Shown one piece after another: positions 7,263 through 16,324 of a stretch of 64,000 nt of DNA (the stretch's first letter is position 1; the number at the start of each line of letters is the position of its first letter). The DNA is from SIG351 sp045627045. Its GTDB lineage: Bacteria; Bacillota; Clostridia; HGM11327. Under the pieces are notes generated by a model, which was given only the letters and a program-made list of their open reading frames with translations, was not told where the DNA came from and ran no database searches. The stretch is taken from assembly GCA_045627045.1 (NCBI GenBank), contig JAZQMY010000054.1:1-64000 (forward strand), given 5' to 3'. Both the position numbers and the translations under genes were made by a program.

Positions 7263-8917
7263 TCCACCGAGAGTAAAAGATTATATACAGGCTGACCGCC
7301 GTTATATACTTCCGCATCAACGTAATCGTACTTTTCGGTTACATAATCTGCAAGAGTCTGTGCAAGCTCTTCGTTTGCATCCTCACCGAAATAAATAGTA
7401 ACAAGTGAGCTGTCCTCCGTGATCATCTGGGAGAGCATTTCCTCTGCGACCTTGAGAATATCATTTCCCGATACCTTGAGCTTGTTCTTTACGATGGCAA
7501 TATAGTCGCCCTCATGCACTTCAACTTCATCGACAACTGTGTCTCTTACTGCGTGAGTGATCTGACCGTAAGAAACTCTCTGTATTTCCTCGTTGAATGC
7601 TGATTCGTTCTGATCCGCATCGCCGTCAGGCTCATAAGCCACAAGAGCTGAAATACACTGCTGAACGCTCTTTGTAGGAATAACTCTTACATCGCACTCC
7701 GAAATATCCTTTGCCTGATCTGCCGCAAGAATAATGTTCTTGTTGTTCGGGAATACGAAAACATGCTCTGCATTTGCCTTCTTTATAGCCTTGCTGATGT
7801 CTTCAATGCTCGGGTTCATGGTCTGACCGCCGCCTACAATAACGTCAGCTCCGAGTGACTTGAATATCTCCGTGATGCCGTCGCCCATTGAGATAACGAC
7901 AATGCCGTTCTTCTTTTTCGGCATTGAAGTGCTGTTTTCCTTTGTCTTGTTTACCTCTTCATTCTGGAGGCGCATATTTTCTACCTTGACATCCTGAAGA
8001 ACGCCGTACTTCAACGCAAATGAAAGGATCTCAAGAGGGGTGTTTGTATGGATATGAGTCTTTACAACGCCGTCCTGATTGATAACGAGCATCGAATCAC
8101 CCTTCGGTCCGAATTCCTCTTTGAAGATGTCCTCGATATCCGACGGGAAAATACTGTCCGACTCATATACGAAGAATTCAGTGCAGTATGTAAACTTAAT
8201 ATCTGCCTTTGAGTGATCATCAACAAATTCCTCTGCCGTTACTTTCTCAAACTTCTTCTCTGTTGTCTTTTCATACTCTTTGAGGTTAAGCTCCTCGCTC
8301 TCATTGAGGGCCATGCCGAAGCCGCAGAGTATGCAGTAAAAGCCCATGCCGCCTGAGTCAACAACGCCTGCCTGCTTGAGCACAGGGAGAAGCTCCGGTG
8401 TTGAATCGAGAGCTTCCTTTGCGGCAGCACATACGCCGTCAAAGAAAATTGAAAAATCCTTCACTCCGTTATTGCTGAGCTCAACAGCCTTTTCGGCAGC
8501 TACTCTTGATACTGTGAGTATCGTGCCTTCCTTCGGCTTCATTACAGCCTTGTATGCATTATCCGAAGCAGCCTTGAGAGCATTTGCGAAGTCCGCAGTC
8601 TCTATTGTTTCCTTGCCTGAGAATGACTTAGCCATTCCTCTGAAAAGCTGTGAAAGTATAACGCCTGAATTACCTCTTGCGCCCTTCAAAGCTCCCATTG
8701 AGACAGAATTTGCTATATTTGTTGCCGACAGAGCCGTTACCTTTGATATTTCTCTCAATGCCGACTGCATTGTGAGTGACATATTTGTTCCTGTATCACC
8801 GTCAGGAACAGGATAAACGTTGAGTTCATTTATGAAAGCTTTGTTTTCCTCAAGGTTGTGTGCTCCGCAATGAAACATATCCTTAAGCAAGACTCCGTCC
8901 AATATATTGTATTCCAA
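7259..8917 (-). CDS. fakA: DAK2/DegV-type fatty acid kinase subunit FakA (YloV)
   Basis: This 552-residue protein matches the YloV/FakA family, the ATP-binding subunit that phosphorylates FakB-bound exogenous fatty acids to feed phospholipid synthesis. Residues 1-200 form a DhaL-like kinase domain, with the metal/ATP motif DGDTGTNMSLT near residue 39 and the GARGNSGV loop near residue 79. A middle domain and a C-terminal DegV-related region (ISMGDGITEIFKSLGADVIVGGGQTMNPS) follow. It sits between an Asp23-family gene and recG, the conserved Firmicute context. The fatty-acid role is family knowledge, and no fakB is seen in this window. Confidence 0.88.
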   Translation of the reverse strand: MEYNILDGVLLKDMFHCGAHNLEENKAFINELNVYPVPDGDTGTNMSLTMQSALREISKVTALSATNIANSVSMGALKGARGNSGVILSQLFRGMAKSFSGKETIETADFANALKAASDNAYKAVMKPKEGTILTVSRVAAEKAVELSNNGVKDFSIFFDGVCAAAKEALDSTPELLPVLKQAGVVDSGGMGFYCILCGFGMALNESEELNLKEYEKTTEKKFEKVTAEEFVDDHSKADIKFTYCTEFFVYESDSIFPSDIEDIFKEEFGPKGDSMLVINQDGVVKTHIHTNTPLEILSFALKYGVLQDVKVENMRLQNEEVNKTKENSTSMPKKKNGIVVISMGDGITEIFKSLGADVIVGGGQTMNPSIEDISKAIKKANAEHVFVFPNNKNIILAADQAKDISECDVRVIPTKSVQQCISALVAYEPDGDADQNESAFNEEIQRVSYGQITHAVRDTVVDEVEVHEGDYIAIVKNKLKVSGNDILKVAEEMLSQMITEDSSLVTIYFGEDANEELAQTLADYVTEKYDYVDAEVYNGGQPVYNLLLSVD

Positions 8918-8944
8918 ACCTATTACCTATCAGTCAGCTGAAGA

Positions 8945-9295
8945 TTACAGTCTGACACCCTCTACATAAAACTTAACCCATGACACCTTTACACCTGTCA
9001 TGCTTTCGACTGTATAATGCACAGCGCTGATTATGTTGTCAGCTACCGTATTGATAGCAATACCGTATTTTACTATTACATGAAGAGCGATCGTGACCTT
9101 GTTATCCGCAACGTCAACCGTGATTCCCTTTGTAATATTCTCTTTGCCGAGAAGCTCAGCCCAATCCTCGGAAGGCTTTCGTGCAGACATCCCCACTATA
9201 CCGTAACTGTTCAGAGCAACGTTTCCTGCAATCATTGCAATAACGTCACTATTGATGCTTATGATGCCGTTTTCATTTTCCATTGTTACGTTCAT
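8945..9295 (-). CDS. Asp23/Gls24 family protein (YloU-like)
   Basis: A 116-residue protein of the Asp23/Gls24 family, small conserved Firmicute proteins associated with the envelope and alkaline stress. It shows the family features: an N-terminal ISINSDVIAMIAGNVALNSYGIVGMSAR, a central VTIALHVIVKYGIAINTVADNI and a C-terminal VKVSWVKFYVEGVRL. The start is supported by a strong AGGAGG site. It lies 27 bases upstream of fakA, the usual yloU-yloV arrangement, and so heads the fakA-recG transcript. No transmembrane segment is visible. Confidence 0.85.
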   Translation of the reverse strand: MNVTMENENGIISINSDVIAMIAGNVALNSYGIVGMSARKPSEDWAELLGKENITKGITVDVADNKVTIALHVIVKYGIAINTVADNIISAVHYTVESMTGVKVSWVKFYVEGVRL

Positions 9296-9391
9296 AAATA
9301 GTCCTCCTGATTTAACATTATATGTATATTGTACTCTTTTTTATCAGAAAAATCAAGTCTTTTTTAATCAACTCATAAAAAAATTGAATTA

Positions 9392-10879
9392 TCAGAGAGT
9401 TACTCCGTCCTTGAAAATACTGATTTCTCTGTATCCGTTCTGCTCGTTCTTTGCAATTTCTTTTCCGGATGCCACATCAAGAACATAGGCGAAAAATTCT
9501 TTGCTTACGTCCTCCATCGTTTCTCCGTCAACAAGTCTGCCGGCATTGAAGTCGATCCAGTTCTTTTTCTTTGCGGCGAGCTGTGAATTCGTTGCGACCT
9601 TGACCGTCGGAACGGGTGCGCCCAGAGGTGTTCCTCTGCCTGTGGTGAAGAGGATCATATGTACGCCCGATGCGGCAAGTGCCGTGCAGGCAACGATATC
9701 ATTTCCCGGACCGGTAAGCAGGTTAAGACCCTTCTTTGATGCGTGCTCGCCGTACGAAAGAACGTCTGTGACTATTGATGAGCCGCCCTTCTGCGTACAG
9801 CCGAGAGACTTGTCCTCAAGAGTCGTGATTCCGCCCTTTTTGTTTCCCGGAGACGGATTTTCGTATATATTCTGACCGTATCTCGTGAAGTAGAGCTTGA
9901 AGTTATTGATCATGGAAACGGTATCGTTGAATACCTCTTCGTTCTCTGCTCTGTTCATGAGAATCGTCTCTGCGCCGAACATTTCAGGTACTTCGGAAAG
10001 CACCGTTGTTCCCTCTGCTGAAACAAGCATATCCGAAAACTTTCCGAGGAGCGGATTGGCAGTGATTCCGGAGAAGCCGTCCGAGCCGCCGCACTTGAGG
10101 CCTACACGAAGCTTTGATGCCGGAACCTTTTCACGTCTGAAGCCTGAAGCATACTCGATAAGATCCGATATGATTTTAAGTCCGTCGCTGATTTCATCCT
10201 CTGATTCCTGCGTAACAAGGAACTTTACTCTGTTTTTGTCATATTCTCCGAGAACAGGAAGGAAGCTGTCAAGATTGTTGTTCTCGCAGCCGAGACTGAG
10301 CACAAGCACGCCTGCGGCATTAGGATGCTTCACAAGTCCTGCAAGGATTTTCTGTGTATTGAGATGGTCATCACCCAGCTGTGAGCAGCCGTATGGATGA
10401 GTAAAGCAGTAAACACCGTCAACCTTTGAATAGTTTTCAAGCTCCTTTGCCTTATTTACAAGAAGCTCTGCCGTCTTGTTCACACAGCCGACCGTATTGA
10501 TTATCCAGATTTCGTTTCTGATGCCCACATCACCGTTTTCTCTTACGTAGCCATCAAAATATGCTTCTGTTTTTTCCTGTTTTCTTGTTTCGACAGGCTC
10601 ATACTTATAATCAAGAAGACCTTCAAGGTTTGTCTTGACATTATGAGTATGTATCCATTCGCCGACTTTCACGTCTGTTGTTGCATGACCTATTGCAAAG
10701 CCGTATTTGATCACGTTTTCGCCTGATCTGATGTCTCTGAGCGCAAACTTGTGTCCGCGCATAACATCTTCCTTGAGTTCAAGCGTTCTGCCTTCGTATT
10801 CAAAGCACTCACCGCACTTCATATCATGTAGACATACCGCTACGTTATCGTTTTTATCTATCTGTAAATATTTTTTCAT
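9392..10879 (-). CDS. uxaA: Altronate dehydratase
   Basis: UxaA dehydrates D-altronate to 2-keto-3-deoxygluconate in galacturonate catabolism. The 495-residue length fits the full bacterial enzyme. An N-terminal SAF-like domain (about residues 1-100, with IGHATTDVKVGEWIHTHNVKT) precedes the iron-dependent catalytic region. That region holds conserved stretches such as FTHPYGCSQLGDDHLNT, LSLGCENNNLD, GLKCGGSDGFSGITANP and TTGRGTPLG, whose Cys residues are probable metal ligands. It lies 18 bases after uxaB on the same strand, forming a two-gene hexuronate unit. The isomerase, kinase and aldolase of the pathway are not in this window. Confidence 0.93.
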   Translation of the reverse strand: MKKYLQIDKNDNVAVCLHDMKCGECFEYEGRTLELKEDVMRGHKFALRDIRSGENVIKYGFAIGHATTDVKVGEWIHTHNVKTNLEGLLDYKYEPVETRKQEKTEAYFDGYVRENGDVGIRNEIWIINTVGCVNKTAELLVNKAKELENYSKVDGVYCFTHPYGCSQLGDDHLNTQKILAGLVKHPNAAGVLVLSLGCENNNLDSFLPVLGEYDKNRVKFLVTQESEDEISDGLKIISDLIEYASGFRREKVPASKLRVGLKCGGSDGFSGITANPLLGKFSDMLVSAEGTTVLSEVPEMFGAETILMNRAENEEVFNDTVSMINNFKLYFTRYGQNIYENPSPGNKKGGITTLEDKSLGCTQKGGSSIVTDVLSYGEHASKKGLNLLTGPGNDIVACTALAASGVHMILFTTGRGTPLGAPVPTVKVATNSQLAAKKKNWIDFNAGRLVDGETMEDVSKEFFAYVLDVASGKEIAKNEQNGYREISIFKDGVTL

Positions 10880-10897
10880 TGTCCGTTCCTGCTTTTA

Positions 10898-12415
10898 TCA
10901 GTCTTCCGAAAGAAGCTTCATTATCGTTCTTGTGCCGTATTTCTGTATATCCTCGAAATATCTCGTTACTGCCTCTGAAAGGCCATCATATCTTGTAAGG
11001 TCTTCGTCCCAAAAATCCTTGTTTGAAAGGACAGCACTTACAAGAACTGCCGCATTCTTATACTTCTCGTAATATTCAAACTGTGCTTTGAAGAATTCAA
11101 GTACCTCCGGCTTATCGCAGATGTCATATTCCTTGCCATCCATATTGCCCTTGAGCTTGCCGTCCTTAAGCTCTGTTCCATGGTAGAAATTGATGAGTGC
11201 CGCAAGTGAGAACACCGTTCTTACCGGGAGCTTGCCGAATCTCTCAATATAGCCTTCAACTGACGGAAGAACTCTTACTTTGAACTTTGAAATTGAATTG
11301 AGGCTTATGCTCAGAAGCATATGCTTGATGAAAGGATTTGCAAATCTCTCAAATGTTGCCTCGGCAAAGAACTGCTTTTCTTCCTCCGGCAAATCGAACG
11401 TAGGTATTACCTCTTCGTAAATGCCCTTCTTCATGAACTTGCTTACGTCGGGATCGTTCATGCACTCGCCTACCGTTTCAAGTCCGCAGAAATATGCCGC
11501 AAGCACTGTCATTGTGTGAGCGCCGTTGAGGATCCTGACCTTTCTTGTTCTGTAAGGCTCCATATTGTCTGTCCAGAGCACGTTAAGGCCAGACTTTACA
11601 AACGGAAGCTCATCTGAATACTTCTTATCGCCTTCAATTACCCAAAAATGGAATATTTCTCCTGTATCGCATACGTTATCGATATATCCTCTCTCTGCCT
11701 GAAGTATTTCTGCCTCTGCTCTCGGATATCCGGGAACTATTCTGTCTACGAGCGTATTGAGGAAGTCGCAGGCATTCTTCACCCAGTTCACGAAGCCCTC
11801 CGGAAGTTTCCAGAGCTCTGCGTACTTCATTACGCACTTTCTGAGGTTATCACCGTTTCTGTCAATGAGCTCGCAGGGAATAAGGATAAGACCCTTCTTT
11901 TCATCTCCGCCGAACTTCTCATATCTCTCATAAAGAAGAGAAGTAACCTTTGCAGGATATGTCTTCTGGACACTGCCCTTTGTGAAGGGCTCCTCAACGA
12001 ATTCAATGCCTGCCTCCGTTGTATTCGAAATAACGAATCTCAGGTCATCGCTTGTGGCATAGTCAACAGTCTTCTGCCAGTCGGAATAAGGATTTATTAC
12101 TTCCTTGACGGAGGTGATTATGTTCTTCTCGACCTTGACCTCTCCGCCCTCGATGCCTCTGAGGTAAAGAGTGTAAAGTCCGTCCTGGGCATTTATCATA
12201 TCGCCCATGCCTGCCGCAAGAGGCTGTACCACAACGACATTGCCGTTGAAGTTGCCGTCCTTATTTATTTTGTTTATCATCCAATCAACAAAGGCCCTGA
12301 GAAAATTGCCTTCGCCGAACTGCATTATCTTTACAGGCTTATCATTCAGATCGCCCACTTTGATGTCTTCCGGAATTACCGCTGTTTCAAGATATTTTCT
12401 TGATAGTGTCTCCAT
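10898..12415 (-). CDS. uxaB: Tagaturonate reductase (altronate oxidoreductase)
   Basis: UxaB reduces D-tagaturonate to D-altronate with NADH. The 505-residue protein belongs to the polyol/mannonate dehydrogenase family. It has an N-terminal Rossmann domain with the characteristic IMQFGEGNFLRAFVDWMINK near residue 30 and a C-terminal helical domain with KVRILNGAHTMTVLAAY near residue 292. The FGEGNFLRAFVDW wording favours UxaB over UxuB (mannonate), although UxuB cannot be formally excluded. An AGGAG site precedes the ATG. The gene lies 47 bases beyond mutS2 and is followed directly by uxaA. Confidence 0.9.
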   Translation of the reverse strand: METLSRKYLETAVIPEDIKVGDLNDKPVKIMQFGEGNFLRAFVDWMINKINKDGNFNGNVVVVQPLAAGMGDMINAQDGLYTLYLRGIEGGEVKVEKNIITSVKEVINPYSDWQKTVDYATSDDLRFVISNTTEAGIEFVEEPFTKGSVQKTYPAKVTSLLYERYEKFGGDEKKGLILIPCELIDRNGDNLRKCVMKYAELWKLPEGFVNWVKNACDFLNTLVDRIVPGYPRAEAEILQAERGYIDNVCDTGEIFHFWVIEGDKKYSDELPFVKSGLNVLWTDNMEPYRTRKVRILNGAHTMTVLAAYFCGLETVGECMNDPDVSKFMKKGIYEEVIPTFDLPEEEKQFFAEATFERFANPFIKHMLLSISLNSISKFKVRVLPSVEGYIERFGKLPVRTVFSLAALINFYHGTELKDGKLKGNMDGKEYDICDKPEVLEFFKAQFEYYEKYKNAAVLVSAVLSNKDFWDEDLTRYDGLSEAVTRYFEDIQKYGTRTIMKLLSED

Positions 12416-12462
12416 ATTTAATCTCCTGAATATTTTTTATGACCTAAAAGTCTTATTTTTTG

Positions 12463-14817
12463 TTATTTCAGCGTTGCTATCGTTACGCCCGTATCGCCTT
12501 CGCCGTACTTGCCTATTCTGAATTTGTCGCAATGAGGGTGCTTGCGGAGGTATTCGTGAACTGCCGCTCTCAGAGCGCCCGTTCCCTTGCCGTGAAGGAT
12601 GGTGACCTCGTTCAGTCCCGTCATCATGGCGGTATCAAAGAATCTATCTATCTCTATATAGGCATCCTCTGCTGTTTTTCCCCGCAGATCAAGAGTGGTC
12701 GAAACGGATGTCTTGAGATCTATTTTCTTATGCTCCGTCTTTATCTCCTGCTTTTCTGCATTGTCTGTAAGCTCAAGCTCCGAAATCTTTGCTTTTGTCT
12801 TGAGTATTCCCACCTGAAGCATAACTTCGTCATTATTTTTTATCTCAAGCACGCTTCCCGTTGTGCCGAGGCTGTTCACGAAGACTGTCATGCCGGGTCT
12901 TAAATCCTGCGCCGTTAGTCCCGAGAGTTTCTTTTTCTTCTGCTGGCTCTCGTACTCCTTCTTCTTATCGGAAAGACGCTTTCTTGCGGCTTCGATCTGA
13001 TCGTTTTTCTCTCTGCCGTCAAGTCCGCCCGTATTATAGCGGAGCTCTTTTATGATTTCCTTCGCCTCTTCTTCCGCTTCGGCAATTATTCTTGAAGCCT
13101 TTTCCTTTGCCTTTTCCATTTCAGCCTGACGCTGATCGGCGATTTTTGCAAGCTTCTCATCGTACTGGCGCTTTGTTTCCTCTGCCTGACGGAGAATAGC
13201 ATCGGCTTCCTGTTTTTCTTTTTCAGCGATCACTTTATTGTGCTCCATATCGGCAAGGAGTCTGTTCACATTGAACTCATCCTTACTGATATTGGTCTGT
13301 GCATCCTCGATTATGCTGTCGCTCAATCCGAGCTTTCTTGATATTTCAAGTGCATTGCTCTTTCCCGGTATACCTACAACGAGTCTGTAAGTAGGCATAA
13401 GAGTATCTATATCAAACTCCATTGAAGCATTTTCCATACCTTCCGTTTCAAAAGCAAATGTCTTCAGCTCGCTGTAATGAGTAGTGGCGAACGTGAGCAC
13501 CTCTCTTCTGTTCAGCTCAGAAAGAATGGATCTTGCAAGAGCCGAGCCCTCAACAGGGTCCGTTCCCGTGCAAAGCTCATCGAAAAGAATCATGGAGTTT
13601 GTCTTTACGTTATTTAGAATATAAATTATGTTCGTCATATGAGACGAGAACGTACTCAGGCTCTGCTCTATTGCCTGTTCATCGCCTATATCGCACAGAA
13701 CGTCTTCAAAAATGCCCATTTCAGCTCTTGATGCAGGAAGGAAAAAACCCGTCTGGCAGAGGAGAATGAAAAGTCCCACTGTTTTGAGACTTACCGTCTT
13801 ACCGCCTGTATTTGGGCCGGTAATTATGAGTGTCTTGAAGTCAAAGCCTATCTCGACGTCTATCGGGACGCATTTTTCCTTTGCGATAAGCGGATGTCTG
13901 CCCTTGACTATTCTGACAGAAAGGTTATCCTTGATTTCAGGGCAGATGCAATCGTAAGCAAATGCAAAAGCCGCTTTTGCAAAAAGCACATCAAGCATAA
14001 CGAGTGTATCCTGATTATCCGAAATATCAGGCGCATTTGAATGCACTATTGAGCTTAACTGCGAAAGAATCCTTTCTATCTCGTGCTTTTCGTCTGCTTC
14101 AAGGCGTCTTATCTCGTTTTCTGCCTGAACGACCGCTGCCGGCTCAATGAAAACCGTCGATCCCGTCTGCGACTGATCGTGTATAATGCCCGGAATCATG
14201 CCTCTGAATTCAGATTTTACAGGAATAACGAATCTTCCGTTTCTCTCTGTGATAACGGCTTCCTGAAGGTATTTCTGATTTGCGGTAGAGCGGATTATCT
14301 TATCAAGAGAATCTCTTACTTTTGAGCTCTGCAAACGAAGATTTCTTCTTATCTCACGAAGCTCATGAGAAGCACCGTCTGCCACCTCTCCCTCAGGAAG
14401 AATCGCATGCTCGATTTCGTCAATAACATTATGACAAATATATATATTTTCTGCGGTATCCTTCAGAAACGGCAGAGTATCAATGATTTTTGAGCCGAGT
14501 ATTGAATTTTTAACATTGACTGCGGCCTTGCACACCTGAAGGACGGCAAGAAGATCCTGCGGCTGAAGAACACCGCCTATATTTGTCTTTTCAAGATACT
14601 TCTTTACTTCCCCGAAGTAGCATATAGGGTTTTCACCTGTATTTGACTTGAATTTGCATACCTCATCAAGGCGTGAGAGCTGTTCCCTGACCTTTTTCGC
14701 ATTTGACAAAGGCAGAAGCATCAGCACCTTTTCTTTACCCAGCTCCGACACCGCATAGTCCGAAGCCGTTTTCAGTATTTTATAATATTCAAGTTTTCTG
14801 AGTGTCCTCTGATTCAT
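12463..14817 (-). CDS. mutS2: Endonuclease MutS2
   Basis: MutS2 lacks the mismatch-recognition domain of MutS. In Firmicutes it suppresses homologous recombination and resolves collided ribosomes. The 784-residue length is normal. The core domain is followed by the ABC ATPase with Walker A GPNTGGKT near residue 335 and the FDELCTGTDPVEGSALA Walker B/signature region near residue 415. A long charged coiled coil spans about residues 510-610. A C-terminal Smr nuclease domain (about 705-784) carries LDLRGKTAEDA and ILHGKGTGALR. The DLRG and HGKGTG motifs are intact, so nuclease activity is plausible. It is first in the run leading to uxaB. Confidence 0.94.
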   Translation of the reverse strand: MNQRTLRKLEYYKILKTASDYAVSELGKEKVLMLLPLSNAKKVREQLSRLDEVCKFKSNTGENPICYFGEVKKYLEKTNIGGVLQPQDLLAVLQVCKAAVNVKNSILGSKIIDTLPFLKDTAENIYICHNVIDEIEHAILPEGEVADGASHELREIRRNLRLQSSKVRDSLDKIIRSTANQKYLQEAVITERNGRFVIPVKSEFRGMIPGIIHDQSQTGSTVFIEPAAVVQAENEIRRLEADEKHEIERILSQLSSIVHSNAPDISDNQDTLVMLDVLFAKAAFAFAYDCICPEIKDNLSVRIVKGRHPLIAKEKCVPIDVEIGFDFKTLIITGPNTGGKTVSLKTVGLFILLCQTGFFLPASRAEMGIFEDVLCDIGDEQAIEQSLSTFSSHMTNIIYILNNVKTNSMILFDELCTGTDPVEGSALARSILSELNRREVLTFATTHYSELKTFAFETEGMENASMEFDIDTLMPTYRLVVGIPGKSNALEISRKLGLSDSIIEDAQTNISKDEFNVNRLLADMEHNKVIAEKEKQEADAILRQAEETKRQYDEKLAKIADQRQAEMEKAKEKASRIIAEAEEEAKEIIKELRYNTGGLDGREKNDQIEAARKRLSDKKKEYESQQKKKKLSGLTAQDLRPGMTVFVNSLGTTGSVLEIKNNDEVMLQVGILKTKAKISELELTDNAEKQEIKTEHKKIDLKTSVSTTLDLRGKTAEDAYIEIDRFFDTAMMTGLNEVTILHGKGTGALRAAVHEYLRKHPHCDKFRIGKYGEGDTGVTIATLK

Positions 14818-14947
14818 TTTTCATTTCCGCTTTACTATATATTTCTGCTTTTTATATTATACATTTTACGTTCGTTTTTGTCAACTGTTTTTATTTTTTG
14901 CATTTTCGGTTTTGAGGAAATTGCGGGAACTTTATGCCATTGTGCAG

Positions 14948-14994
14948 GAATAACAAAACCCGCCTGAAAAGAAGTTTATTTTCTTTCGGCGGGT
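14948..14994 (-). terminator. Rho-independent terminator after the isochorismatase-like gene
   Basis: ACCCGCC and GGCGGGT pair with an inner A/T-rich extension (GAAAGAAAA with TTCTTTTC). On the minus strand the stem is followed by TTTTGTTATT. It ends the dnaA-to-hydrolase run before mutS2. Confidence 0.8.
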
Positions 14995-15018
14995 AATTAT
15001 AATCTTACAAACGGAAAA

Positions 15019-15507
15019 TCATGAAATATAACCGGCAAGTGCTTTTACTTCACAGTCTTTGCTTGCATAGTATGCCAGCATTTCATCTATTTTCTTCAGA
15101 TCATAGCTTGTAACGCAATCAGAAATGACGTGAACGGAATAGCCCGCTTTGGTCATATTGAAACAGGTGGATTTCACGCAAGCGGTGGCATCCGCACCGC
15201 AGACGTAGAATTCGTTTATCTGATTTTCTGATATGAAAGTAGCAAATTCTTCACTTGTCAGAGCATTGCTTTTGGTTTTAACAAAAATATTGTCTGAAAC
15301 AACATTCAGTTCAGGCACCAGTTCCTCGCCCTTCGTTCCGGGCTTGAAGGTACGTGTCCCGTCTGTGATATTGTTATGCCTGATGTACACGATGTACATT
15401 CCGTTTTCCTTTGCCCAATCGATTGCTTTATTGATTTTCTCAATAATGTCCTTGTAATGCTTTGTGATATCGTTCTGAATATCGATCACAATAAGTGCTT
15501 TGCTCAT
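15019..15507 (-). CDS. Isochorismatase-fold cysteine hydrolase
   Basis: This is a 162-residue member of the isochorismatase-like hydrolases (nicotinamidase, ureidoacrylate and similar amidases). The catalytic triad is visible: Asp in LIVIDIQND near residue 9, Lys in FVKTKSNA near residue 78, and the nucleophilic Cys in GADATACVKST near residue 108. The family also often has a cis-peptide after the Gly-rich strand, which VCGADATAC fits. The substrate cannot be told from sequence; nicotinamidase is one option, but its metal-binding pattern is not clear. It is downstream of nagB on the same strand and followed by a terminator. Confidence 0.85.
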   Translation of the reverse strand: MSKALIVIDIQNDITKHYKDIIEKINKAIDWAKENGMYIVYIRHNNITDGTRTFKPGTKGEELVPELNVVSDNIFVKTKSNALTSEEFATFISENQINEFYVCGADATACVKSTCFNMTKAGYSVHVISDCVTSYDLKKIDEMLAYYASKDCEVKALAGYIS

Positions 15508-15580
15508 TTTTTCTCCTTGGATTACGATTTGTCCGCATCATCTGCCGGCAATTTCTGGAAAAGCGTATTTATTTCAAGTT

Positions 15581-16306
15581 TCAGCCCTCTATTGCTTCTC
15601 TGTCACAATAGATAACCGTATCGGGATGTGTGAGGAGCACGCTTGCAGGAACGTTCTCATCAGGAGCCTTCATAGCAAGAAGCTTCATGAGAATATCATG
15701 CTTTGACTTGCCGGAAATGAGCAGAACAATCTTCTTGGCGGAGAGAATAGTCGAGATGCCCATTGTCATCGCCTTTTTCGGTACAAGGTCTTTTGAAGCA
15801 AAGAATCTTGAGTTTGCCTTTATCGTTGATTCGGTGATAGGAGTAACGTGTGTCACGGAATCAAATGACGTTCCGGGCTCATTGAAGCCTATATGTCCGT
15901 TTTGACCGATTCCGAGGAAAGCAATGTCTGCGCCGCCGGAGCTTCTGTATTTTGCTTCGTATCTTACGCATTCTTCATCGGGTGAAGAAGTCTTGCTGTC
16001 TGGTATATTTATATTTTCAGGCTTGATGTCTACCTTTGAGAAAAGGTTTCTCATCATGAAGTTATAATACCTCTCTGCATGATCCTCCTCTATGCCAATG
16101 TATTCGTCAAGATTGAATGTCTTCACATCGGCAAAGGAAAGAACTCCTTCTGAATACATTTTTACTGCTTCTTCATACATCGGGATAGGTGTGGAACCTG
16201 TCGGAAGTATAAGAATGCTGTCTTTCTTTGCATTTATTACATTTCTGATCTCTGCCGCAGCAAGGAGACCCATTTGTCTTGTGTTGTCACAAACTGTTAT
16301 TTTCAT
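15581..16306 (-). CDS. nagB: Glucosamine-6-phosphate deaminase
   Basis: NagB converts glucosamine 6-phosphate to fructose 6-phosphate and ammonia, the last committed step of amino-sugar use. The 241-residue protein has the family landmarks ILPTGSTPIPMYEEAV near residue 33, FNLDEYIG near residue 63 with catalytic Asp, and FLGIGQNGHIGFNEPG near residue 131 with catalytic His/Glu. The length equals the short Gram-positive NagB, which lacks the C-terminal allosteric extension of E. coli. It starts 18 bases after recF, in the slot where gyrB usually sits. The partner nagA is about 20 kb away. Confidence 0.95.
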   Translation of the reverse strand: MKITVCDNTRQMGLLAAAEIRNVINAKKDSILILPTGSTPIPMYEEAVKMYSEGVLSFADVKTFNLDEYIGIEEDHAERYYNFMMRNLFSKVDIKPENINIPDSKTSSPDEECVRYEAKYRSSGGADIAFLGIGQNGHIGFNEPGTSFDSVTHVTPITESTIKANSRFFASKDLVPKKAMTMGISTILSAKKIVLLISGKSKHDILMKLLAMKAPDENVPASVLLTHPDTVIYCDREAIEG

Positions 16307-16324
16307 TTCGTGCCTTTCTGTATT

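Noticed and set aside
11648..12403. 251-codon plus-strand frame
   Set aside because: Antisense to uxaB, which is fully recognisable; no independent support.
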